From contig CANQLH010000009.1 in the NCBI GenBank assembly GCA_947624655.1, positions 1-62,396 of the forward strand: DNA of 62,396 nt, in the 5' to 3' direction. This document shows, in pieces, positions 30,201 to 39,078 of the stretch; positions within the stretch are counted from its first letter, which is position 1; every line of letters begins with the position of its first letter. The DNA is from an uncultured Clostridia bacterium. Its GTDB lineage: Bacteria > Bacillota > Clostridia > TANB77 > CAG-508. Under the pieces are notes generated by a model. The model was given only the letters and a program-made list of their open reading frames with translations, did not search any database and was not told where the DNA came from. The translations under genes and the position numbers were made by a program.

Positions 30201-31667
30201 ACATCCAATGGAACATCTACTTGTTCTTTATGTGGCGTAGCATTTCCATCTGTTTGGAATTGAGGAGCAGGCTGGAATTGGCCATTTCCTGGCTCCATTA
30301 CAGAAATCGTTACATCATATGTATTATATGTCTTTATTATCCTTAGACCTACTGGATATGGTTCATCATTCATTGCACCACTTTCACAAGAGCAGCCTTC
30401 ACATTCTCCTGGACATTGATGATCAAAACATGCACATTTTACTAGAGTTTTTATTCCTTGTCCGTCAACTACGATATTAAATGAATCTGTGGCTGCCATA
30501 ACATTAGCTAAATTTGTATCACTAGTTATATCAAGATAGCCTGCAGGAGAAGTGTATCTTATTCCGTCTGTACGAGTTGATCCATCTGACATAATTACTT
30601 CTACTGTTATAACTAAATCAGCAAGACCTGTAGGGTCGGTAGTTATACCGCTCTGTCGTAAATGGGAAATCATATGAATCATCAAAATCCCCATCAAATC
30701 CTTCTTGGTTCTCAGCAAAGTCTGAGTATTGAGAAGCAGCATTTTTTAGTGTTGCAGGATAGTAACTACCCATATCATAATCTGATGCTCTTTTTCCGAG
30801 CACATTGTTCTAGCTGTGGAGCAACCGTTCTAATGGCATCTGCATTTTCTGACGCAAATAATTCTGGAAGGATATATTGCTCCATATAACTTCCGAAGTT
30901 ACGGTTACCCGTACCATCACCATATCCCCCGATTAGCTATAGTATATGCTACTCCTTGTAAATAACTATTTTTTATTGTAATTGTGCCATTTGGGCCCAT
31001 TATATCTACAATGCCATCATGAATATGTAATATAGTAGAAATACCAAGTTGTAGTTTTCCTGCATATGCGTCACTAGCGTTTTCATAATTTACATGAGAA
31101 CTTAACCATTCTCCACCAGAAGTTGCCCCATCGAAATATCCATTACCGAATGTATTCTTATCTCTATGCATACATCCCCAACTATCATGGGCCCCCTGGT
31201 TCCATCTATAGTTTGCATTGTAAGGAGATGCTTCTAGTCCACCATCCATACCTGCACTTGTTCCGCTGATATTTTGCAGCTTGGGCCCTATCCCATAGTC
31301 CTCTGTTTCTTAGTTCTTGCTGAAGTGCTGGATCATTCAAACAACTTAAAGAATAATCGTAAGATGGAGCTTTATTATATTCCTGTCTATAATAGAATAG
31401 CCAATCTATCAAATCATCTTTCTGACCTGGTTTAGGATTATATATGTCATAGTTTCCTACCATATACTCGAGATATGTTACATAATATTCATAGTAATTT
31501 TCGTCCCATTCCTGCTTTTGTGCTGGTGTATATTCAAATCTTTGTGTCTCGTCTGGGTCAGCATCATCACCCGAAGCTGCACTTACTTTTGATTTTGGAA
31601 GTAGTAGAATACTAAATACAATTATAATCAAAACTATTTTAGATATATTTTTTAATATTTTTTTCAT
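21254..31667 (-). CDS. Giant surface protein with SpaA-like repeats (3,469 residues), four +1 CGG shifts
   Basis: ATG 31667 follows AAAGGAGG. Signal peptide (KIVLIIIVFSILLLP...), then a ~320-residue Gly/Tyr/Asn-rich head with no family I recognise, and a coiled segment (residues ~600-850). At least eight ~125-residue SpaA/CnaB-like modules follow, each with (W/T)(S/T)G(x)LTV, an E-x-APxGY-type strand and a K-x-D start. Two SdrD_B-like modules (LAGTVWEE, LTGSVWKS) and a C-terminal membrane anchor (LWIVLVVLVILATGIVLI, KK) end the protein. Four CGG codons (135, 246, 290, 339) break the head; in the +1 frame it is continuous. No CGG occurs in the remaining ~3,130 codons. It lies 18 bp behind the partner surface gene. 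Role inferred: adhesin or sheath protein. Confidence 0.88.
30648..30650 (-). other. +1 shift site GAG-CGG-T (codon 339)
   Basis: +1 reading gives PFTTEGITTDPTGLADLVI and joins the long 3' frame. Confidence 0.85.
30796..30798 (-). other. +1 shift site GCT-CGG-A (codon 290)
   Basis: +1 reading gives QLEQCAGKRASDYDMGSYY. Confidence 0.82.
30929..30931 (-). other. +1 shift site AAT-CGG-G (codon 246)
   Basis: +1 reading gives YTIANGGYGDGTGNRNFGSY; the 0 frame stops after two further codons. Confidence 0.85.
31263..31265 (-). other. +1 shift site CAG-CGG-A (giant protein codon 135)
   Basis: +1 reading gives AAKYQGTSAGMDGGLEASPY. Confidence 0.85.
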
Positions 31668-31685
31668 ACTTTTACCTCCTTTCCT

Positions 31686-34600
31686 CTATATTTTCGTTAC
31701 TAGAACTTTACGTTTTATTATATATATTCCACCTGCTAATACTGATGATATAACAATTAATCCTAAAGCAATACCAACATATGTTAAAGCACCAGTCTTT
31801 ATTGTTATAATCATATCAGCTGAGCTTAAGTCATCTTCATTTTGTACCTTATTTCCTGGAGTAGAATCTATATCGTGTATTCCTTGTGTATTATAGTCTT
31901 CTGCTATCTCAGCAGTATTGTTTATTATCTCTGCAGAATCTTCTTTTAATACTTTTGTAAGTACTAAAGTTATTTCTTTAGATTCTCCTGGATTGATTAC
32001 AGTATTTTCTAGTTCTTTTGTATATATATTACCATCTGAGTCCTTATACCATTCTTTGTTTATCTCTGAGCTAAATGTCATATCCTTTGGCATATAGTCT
32101 ACTATTTTGCCAACTTTTCCTGCTACGTCTCCTTCATTTGTTACAGTTATCTTATATTCTACTGTTATCTCAGAGCCTTTCATATATTTTGATGGAATCT
32201 CTATTTTTGCAAGTTTATTGTTCTTAAATTTATTTGTCTTAGTTCCTTGTTTATTTTGTACTATTACAGTATTTACTATCTTGTCTAGTTTCAAATCAAA
32301 TTTTTGAGATTGTTTTAATCCTAAGTCTATATTTGATGCATTTGAACTATTTAATTTAATTATGTCTGTAACTGCAACTTGTTTCTTCTCTCCATTTATT
32401 GTTACTTCTCCACTTGTTGCATCTGAGTTAACATTACTTGCAACTCCGCTTGCTTTATATATAGTTGGAGAATAAACTTGTGTGTCATATTCAAATACTG
32501 CTATATATTCTCCTGATGATAATCCTGTAAATTCATATGCTCCATTATTATCAGTAACAGCAGTTACTATATTTCCGTTCTTATCTTTTACATATTCAGA
32601 TGTTTTATTGTTCATCAAGTATACTTTTACACCTTTTAAATTTTCTTCTCCACTATTTCTTTGACCGTTAGAATTTTTATCAATCCATACAACACCTGAA
32701 ACTTTTAGGTTATTTTTTTCTTGTTCAACTGGTGTATCCGGTGTATCTGGTGTATCCGGTGTATCCGGTGTATCCGGTGTATCCGGTGTATCTGGTGTAT
32801 CCGGTGTATCTGGTGTATCTGGTGTATCTGGTGTATCCGGTGTATCCGGTGTATCTGGTGTGTCTGGTGTATCTGGTGTGTCTGGTGTATCTGGTGTGTC
32901 TGGTGTATCCGGTGTATCCGGTGTATCTGGTGTGTCTGGTGTATCCGGTGTATCCGGTGTATCTGGTGTGTCTGGTGTATCTGGTGTGTCTGGTGTATCT
33001 GGCGTGTCTGGTGTATCCGGTGTATCCGGTGTGTCTGGTTTTGTTGGATTGTCTGGATTTGTTGGGTTATCTGGATTATCTGGATTGTCTGGATTATCCG
33101 GATTATCTGGGTTATCTGGTGTGTCTTGTTTAACTGTTTTCCTTAAATGATATGTTACCTTATTTGTTTCGAAATTATCAAACAATGATCCCATTATAGT
33201 AGCATAATTTGTTATTGTGTTACCTTTTGCTAATCTTTCCGATACTTGTACTGTGATTATTATTTTAATTGTTGAACCAGCTTTTAATTCCAAATCTCTT
33301 ATTGTTATATTGTTATAATTAGTAGTTTCTGTTTTCTCATTTCCGTTCTGCATCTATAATAGTATAACTTTTTGCCTTTAAACCTGCAGGTAACTTATCA
33401 GAAATATTAAGAAATCTTTCGTCTACTATTCCACTGCAACTTATCTCAATTGTATATGATATTTCGTCTCCATCTTCAACATAATTGTCTTCTTTGTTTC
33501 CTGTCATATTAGCTGTTACATATAGTTTATTTTGTATAATATCACGACTATATACATTTGATTGATAAGTAGTATTTTTGTATGTACTTGAAAGTCTTAA
33601 GTCTATTGTTTGTGAATTACTTCCCGTTGGTAATGATCCTGTATCGAAGTCCATTTCAATTTGACATACTGCTCCAGCTTCTAGGTAAGGGATTTCAAAT
33701 TCAACTGTTGTTCCTTTATCTTCAGCTTGTAGTGTTATCATTTCTTCTGAGCCATCTGCTTTTACTTTATGTGCTAAAATCTGATTAAATATTAAGATAT
33801 AAGGTTTTTTTAAACTTAGTTTTATATTATCTAACTGTTCACTAGAAATATTTTTAACATACATTAAAAACTCAGTACTACTATCTGAAGAGCAGTCAAC
33901 TTCCTCATTATAAGCATAGTTAACACCTAATTCCAAATCAGCATCTACGATAGTATTATCCGCACTTAAAGTTTCATTTAGTGTTTCGTCATTTGTGATT
34001 TTAACATTTGATGTCAAATTTTCTCCAGCTTTTCCTTCATTTACACAAAGTGTAAATGTTGTTTCACGTGTTTCTTCTGGATTTAATGAAAAATTGTAGT
34101 TAAGTGTTTCATCTGTAAGTTTGTTATATGCATACAATGCAGGTGTGCCATCCTCATCAGGCCTTTGAACCATTTTTAATCCATAGAATGTACCATTTCC
34201 TTTTGATACTTCTAAATTATATGATTGTTCTTTGTTTGTTTTATTTGTTATTGTTACTTTATAGTCTATATATTGTCCTTCTTTTACATTTTCATCTTTT
34301 GCCATTTGTCTTCCAGATGTTGATAGAATTATATTGGCTGAAATTTCTTCATTATCTATTGTTTGATATACTTCTCCTTGTTTTACTTCTCCTTGTTCTA
34401 CTTCTGGAGGTGTTTCTAACACAACATCTCCTGATTGTTCTATTTTTGTTATATTGTTTTCTGTTACTTCTCCATTTTCGCCTTCTTCTACTTCATTATA
34501 GTATACTGCAAATGTACTATGTGTCTCTTTTTCTCCTCCAATTTTTTCTGGAATTTGAATACCATAACTGAATGATACTCTTTCGCCTACTGGCATTTCT

Positions 34601-37059
34601 GTATCATTTAAGTCTATTAAATATGATTTTGCTTCTGATAAGTCTTGTAATTCTGTTGTCCATTCGTTTTTATTCTCTCTACTTGCTTTTTCGTTAGTAG
34701 AATAATATACTGTTACATTTTCTGGAGCAATGCCCATGTTTGCTGTAATTTTATCTACCATGTTTGCTGTAAATGTACTATTTAAGCTTTCTCCTGATAC
34801 TATATCTGTATTTCCTTCTGATGGGATTCTACCAAGGATTTCTATATTATTAATCTTCTTATCTGTACTATTTATTACATCTAATGTAACTTGTGCATTT
34901 TTCTTATCAGCATTTGGAAGGATTTGTGCAACTTCTGTTCCTTCTAGTGCTTTTACTTCTTTATTCTCATTATCATATCCAATTATTGCATTTTTTGTTA
35001 ATACTTTATTTTGTGCTCCATATTTTATTTTAACTTCTGTTTCATATCTATCTGAATCTTCGTTTGCTATGTATACTTTTATGCTGTCTTCTATTGCAGG
35101 TGTCAATTCATTTACATATGCATTTCCATATATTGTAAGTTTTGTTCCGTTTGTTACAGCAGAAGTATTATACTCTGTTTGTTCTCCTGTCAATGATACT
35201 TTTATATATACTTTTCCATTTTCTTTGTATTTTTCTATGTTGCCTATTTGTAATCCTTGTTCATATAGTAGTCCTACTTTTCCACCTTTTAAGTCTTCTA
35301 TATATGAAGGAAATTCTAGTGTTATACTTGGATTTTTATATAAGCTTTTATCTTTGTCACTTGTGTCTAATACAGCTTGTATTTCTATTTCTGTATTTTC
35401 TCCTGATGTTGAAAGTGTGTCTTTGTTAATAGATACTTCTGCAGTTGTTTTTGGTTCTATTAAAGCTATATCTTTTGATACTATTCCTTTAAATAGGTCT
35501 GTATCTTGATATTTTACATTTCCTGTAACTGATGTTTTTAAACTATTAAATGCTTTTATTTGCAATTTATCATATTCTAATGGTTTAATTTCTCTGCCAT
35601 TTTCAACTTTTATTATTCCTTCTGCTATTGGTTTTGATGTTTGTAATTTTATATATGTAGTTTCATTTTCATAATCGTATTCTAGGTTGTCTTTATTTAA
35701 TGTAGATATTATCTCTCCATTTTCGTCTAATATATTTATATATCCATCTTCTCCAAGCATTTCAACTAAATTTTCATATGTTATTTTTGTATATGTATAT
35801 AATGGTTTTGATGGGAAGTTATTTTCTTTTTCGTCAATATAGTTTGTTTCTTCTTCTATCATAATGCCATCTACTAATTCACTATATCCAACATTTGTAG
35901 TTATTGTTTCTACATATATAGTATTGTCTGCTCCACTTGTTTCCATATAACCTTTATCTAATTTTTCTTCATTTAATTCTATATCGTAGCTTACGATTTC
36001 TCCAATTTCTTCTTCAAGTGTTACAACTTCTGATATATTTTGTGAGGTTATTTCTTCTTCACTATCATATTTTTGTATATTACTACTTACATTTAACTCT
36101 ACTTCTGCTGTTTCTGTTATTGCTTTTTCATCATATATATATGTAACCATTATTTCGTCAGCAGAATCTTTTACCCAAGATACAGTTCCATCTTCTTTTT
36201 CTTGGTTTTGTAATAATAGAGTTATTATTCCATCTTCATATGTATATTCATCGCTTGTGAATACTTTCTCTTCTCCATCATTTGTTGCCTTTGTAGAAAT
36301 TGCTGATATAACAACTGATGTAGGTTCTACTTCATTTATTTTAGGGGTTTCTATTACTAGTTCTGTTTGTTTTACAGGTAATATATTATCCTTTAAATTT
36401 GATTTTATAGAAGTTTGAAGAACTACTCCTTTTTCTCCATTTATATCGAATTGAACATATTTATTTATTTCTTGTGATAGTTCTGCTTCTGCTTCTGCTT
36501 TTATTCCAGCATATACTTGTATTTCTTTTGATATTTCTCTTTCTTTTCCTTTTGTATTTACATATGTTCCTTCTAATATAATATTTGATGGTGAGTTAAA
36601 TTTTTGAACATCAAAATTTGAATCAGTGTTCATCATGATTGGTAATTCTATTACTACTGATTCATCTGAATTAATTTTATTTAATTTAACTATACCATTT
36701 TCTGCATCTATGCTTTCTACATATGCTATTTCTTCTTCTGTTTCAACTAATTTAAAGTTTGAATTTTGAAGACCTATTTTTGCATCTGTAAGATAGCCTT
36801 CTGCAAGATTTATTCTTAAATATAGTTTTTCATTATTTTCTGCTATATTTACTTTCTTGCTGTGTGTTTCTTCTCCTTCCTCTATAAAATATGCGTCAAA
36901 TTCCATGCTTGCTTTGTTTACTGCTGTGTCTTGCTCTTCTAATTCTGCACTCATGGCAAATGCTTCTTGGGTGGTTATTCCAAGTACTGCTACATTTGCA
37001 AATGTTAATATGAATGCAAGAGTTGCAGCAAGTAGTTTAGTAATTGTTTTTCCGTTCAT
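31686..37059 (-). CDS. Surface protein with DUF11-like and SdrD_B modules and a (PDT)n stalk; one +1 CGG shift (1,790 residues)
   Basis: ATG 37059 lies 7 nt behind GGAGGG. Signal peptide (LLAATLAFILTFANVAVLG), ~1,100 residues of beta-rich isopeptide/DUF11-like modules, then a Pro-Asp-Asn / Pro-Asp-Thr stalk (nt 32731-33120). An SdrD_B module (VSGVVWIDKNSNGQRNSGEEN), a DUF11-like module and a C-terminal IITIKTG + membrane helix + KRK tail follow. At codon 1239 CGG (33343-33345) ends the 0 frame two codons later; the +1 frame gives IDAEGNEKTETTNYNNITI and completes the protein. A sigma-A-like promoter precedes it. It is the first gene of an operon with the giant protein. Confidence 0.88.
32731..33120. 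repeat. 9-bp minisatellite coding (PDT)n and (PDN)n
   Basis: Tandem GGTGTATC(C/T)/GGTGTGTCT units on the plus strand encode about 35 Pro-Asp-Thr repeats, followed by Pro-Asp-Asn repeats. Copy-number change would lengthen the stalk without altering frame. Confidence 0.9.
33343..33345 (-). other. +1 shift site GAA-CGG-A (codon 1239)
   Basis: 0 frame: Glu-Arg-Lys-stop. +1 frame: Glu-Gly-Asn-Glu-Lys, then 550 more residues including the anchor. Confidence 0.88.
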
Positions 37060-37095
37060 AGAAATTCCCTCCTAAATTCTAATAATCTAATTTAT

Positions 37096-37124
37096 ATTAT
37101 ACTCGTTTTTTAAACATTTTTCAA
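37096..37124 (-). promoter_or_regulatory. Promoter of the surface-protein operon
   Basis: Minus-strand TTGAAA (37119-37124), 17-nt spacer, TATAAT (37096-37101), about 37 bp before the start codon. Confidence 0.75.
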
Positions 37125-37397
37125 TATTTTTTGGCAAATTTTTTATGTAAATTTTGTTTTTTTACTTTTTAGTATAATCTAAATTATTTTACCTTAATAT
37201 TCTACATTATATATTTTTTTTTTCAAGACTTTTTTTTAGGCTCTGTTTTCATCCTGTTTTTTTTCTCTACGGAAGGTATTTTTTTAATTTTATGCTTGTA
37301 TATTATTTTTTTATTACATTTTTATTTCAAAATTGTAACATTTTTCATTTTTTCTTAGGGACAAGTGATATTTCTTTATTCTTTTTGTAACGTTTTT

Positions 37398-37426
37398 TTG
37401 GTTTCTTCATACTATGTTACTATAAT
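37398..37426 (+). promoter_or_regulatory. Promoter of the small-protein genes
   Basis: TTGGTT (37398-37403), 17-nt spacer, TATAAT (37421-37426). The 340 bp to its left are T-rich with nothing else recognisable. Confidence 0.5.
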
Positions 37427-37475
37427 TTAGCATATACTTTTACAGTAGATGAGTTTGAAAGGAATGATTATAAAT

Positions 37476-37625
37476 ATGAATAATGTTGATGTTAATAAGC
37501 TTATGGGTATGCTCTCTAAAATGGATAAAAAAGATTTAGAAAATGGGCTTGCTCAGGTCTCTAAAATGCTTAATTCTAAGGATAAGGATGCTATTTTAAA
37601 GGATATTGAGAAGTTAAATAAGTGA
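37476..37625 (+). CDS. Small helical protein, 49 residues, unknown
   Basis: MNNVDVNKLMGMLSKMDKKD... ends DILKDIEKLNK-like, a charged amphipathic helix pair. ATG 37476 is 12 nt behind AAAGGA; an in-frame ATG at 37464 is too close to it. This is the first of three small plus-strand genes lying between the surface operon and the shape operon. Its N-terminus resembles that of the next gene (MNN, Asp-rich start), so they may be paralogues. Similar small acidic/helical proteins occur in spore-forming Clostridia, but no function is known to me. Confidence 0.65.
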   Translation: MNNVDVNKLMGMLSKMDKKDLENGLAQVSKMLNSKDKDAILKDIEKLNK

Positions 37626-37628
37626 TAC

Positions 37629-37757
37629 CTAGAACAAAGCGCCTCGGCGCCCTTTGTTCTTGCCGATTTGAGTTTGCGACTGTAAGGAGCAAATCTCAAA
37701 GGCTATGTTTAAGCTTTTTATTTAATAGGAATTTCGAAGAAATTTCTATTAAATAAA
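37629..37757. other. Structured intergenic region between small genes
   Basis: It contains three stem-loops: AACAAAGCGCC/GGCGCCCTTTGTT, GATTTG...CAAATC enclosing TTGCGACTGTAAGGAGC, and ATTTAATAGGAATTTC/GAAATTTCTATTAAAT (37719-37757). The TTGCGAC and GGAGCAA words recall the palindromic core family, but order differs. Confidence 0.5.
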
Positions 37758-37784
37758 AATATGGATAGAAAGGATGGTTTTTAA

Positions 37785-38177
37785 ATGAATAATGAAGACA
37801 TGTCCGAACTTTTTAGTAAGTTTAGCAATATGATTAATGAAGGTAATATTCCTGATGAGATGAAGAATATCTTGTCTTCTCTTTCTTCTAACAGTTCTAA
37901 CAATGATAGTTCTAATACTTCTAATTCTTCAAGTTCTAATGGTTCTACTTCAACCTCTGCATCTGATTCTTCTATTGATTTTGAAACTATCCTTAAAATG
38001 AAGTCCATGATGGATAAAATGAAAAATGTTAATGACCCTAGAGCTAATTTGCTCCTATCTCTTAAGCCCTATTTAAAGGAAAGTAGAAGAGAGAAAGTAG
38101 ATCAATATGTTAAATTTTTAAGCATGAGTAAGGTTTTGGAGTTTTTTAATAACTCCGGAGGTGAAGCAAAAAAATGA
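37785..38177 (+). CDS. Ser/Asn-rich linker protein, unknown (possibly sporulation-linked)
   Basis: The 130-residue product has an N-terminal helix (MNNEDMSELFSKFSNMINEG), a low-complexity Ser/Asn/Thr linker (residues ~45-65), and a C-terminal segment NDPRANLLLSLKPYLKESRR with KVDQYVKFLSMSKVLEFF. The NLLLxLKPxLxxxR pattern recurs in small proteins of spore-forming Clostridia in my memory of such genomes, but I cannot assign a name. It overlaps the next gene by ATGA, so the two are translationally coupled. GAAAGGATGG precedes the start. Confidence 0.7.
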   Translation: MNNEDMSELFSKFSNMINEGNIPDEMKNILSSLSSNSSNNDSSNTSNSSSSNGSTSTSASDSSIDFETILKMKSMMDKMKNVNDPRANLLLSLKPYLKESRREKVDQYVKFLSMSKVLEFFNNSGGEAKK

Positions 38178-38476
38178 TTCCTTCATTTTTTTATAGAAAT
38201 CCATATAAAAATCCATTGAATTTCTATCCATATAATAGGTATAATGGTTTTTCTTACGGAGATAAGTTTTTTAATAAAGAGCATCAAAGTAAAACTAAAA
38301 AAGAGCCAGAAAAAAAAGATTTTGAAGATAGTCATTCTAGTGTACATAAATCCAAGAATGTTAACCAAAATTTCGATGATATACTTCTTATTGCTATTAT
38401 CTTTTTCTTATACAATGAAGGCGTCAAAGACGAAAGCTTATTTATCGTATTGGTGATGCTACTTTTTAATTTCTAA
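38174..38476 (+). CDS. Small protein with C-terminal membrane-like segment, unknown
   Basis: The 100-residue product has an aromatic/Asn-rich N-terminus (FFYRNPYKNPLNFYPYNRYN), a charged middle, and a C-terminal DDILLIAIIFFLYNEG with DESLFIVLVMLLFNF, which could be two short hydrophobic stretches. ATG overlaps the previous stop, with GGAGGTG upstream. It is followed by a terminator. Co-translation with the preceding protein suggests a shared complex, perhaps at a membrane or spore surface (inference only). Confidence 0.65.
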   Translation: MIPSFFYRNPYKNPLNFYPYNRYNGFSYGDKFFNKEHQSKTKKEPEKKDFEDSHSSVHKSKNVNQNFDDILLIAIIFFLYNEGVKDESLFIVLVMLLFNF

Positions 38477-38480
38477 AGCA

Positions 38481-38514
38481 AAAGAGATGCCTTCTTCCAT
38501 TGCATCTCTTTCTA
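38481..38514 (+). terminator. Terminator after the small-protein genes
   Basis: Perfect stem AAAGAGATGC / GCATCTCTTT with an 11-nt loop; the T-run is short. Confidence 0.65.
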
Positions 38515-38630
38515 ACTATATGACTTACGCTGAACTTTTAGTCATCTTCTAAGCTATACTCCTATTTTACTACTAAAAAATGCTTTTGTCAAACTTTTTT
38601 GTATAGTTTTTATATAAAAAGATTACTTCT

Positions 38631-39053
38631 CTACTCTAGTATTATTTCTTTATCCTCTACATATGCTTTTGTCTTAACCGTTTCTTCTCCCTCTTCGTCT
38701 TCCTCGTCATTCTTTTCAATTTCCTTTACAATATTTGCAATTCTTATTTGTGGTGCTTCTATTGAAGTTGCAGCAATTATTGCTCTCTTATTTCCTTTTG
38801 CTCCCGCATGTGCTAACCCTCTTATTGCTCCTAAAACTATTATATTGTCTTCAGCAATAACTTCTGCACCTGCATTAATGTCTCCAAGAACTACTATGCT
38901 TCCTTCAAACTCTATTCTATTTCCTGATCTTAAAGAGCCATTGTGTAATTTTGTTACTGATTCTTCAATTTTTCTATTAAAAGATTTTTCTATTGTGTGA
39001 AGTCCTAATTCTGTTTTTTTAGCTACATCATTACTATGTTTTCCTCCTGCCAT
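38631..39053 (-). CDS. minC: MinC C-terminal-domain protein (short)
   Basis: The 140-residue product holds the right-handed beta-helix MinC_C domain (GSLRSGNRIEFEGSIVVLGD, INAGAEVIAEDNIIVLGAIR, GLAHAGAKGN, ATSIEAPQIRIA) that dimerises and binds MinD. Full MinC also has an N-terminal FtsZ-inhibiting domain; here only ~50 residues precede the beta-helix, and mrdA lies directly upstream, leaving no room for it. I start at ATG 39053, 9 nt behind AAAGGA. It is the last gene seen of the radC-mreBCD-mrdA operon, where Bacillus has minCD. MinD is not in the window. Confidence 0.85.
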   Translation of the reverse strand: MAGGKHSNDVAKKTELGLHTIEKSFNRKIEESVTKLHNGSLRSGNRIEFEGSIVVLGDINAGAEVIAEDNIIVLGAIRGLAHAGAKGNKRAIIAATSIEAPQIRIANIVKEIEKNDEEDEEGEETVKTKAYVEDKEIILE

Positions 39054-39078
39054 TTTTATACATCCTTTCTTTATATAA

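Noticed and set aside
32731-33120. Possible CRISPR array from regularly repeated units
   Set aside because: The 9-bp units are contiguous, have no spacers and encode Pro-Asp-Thr within a surface protein.
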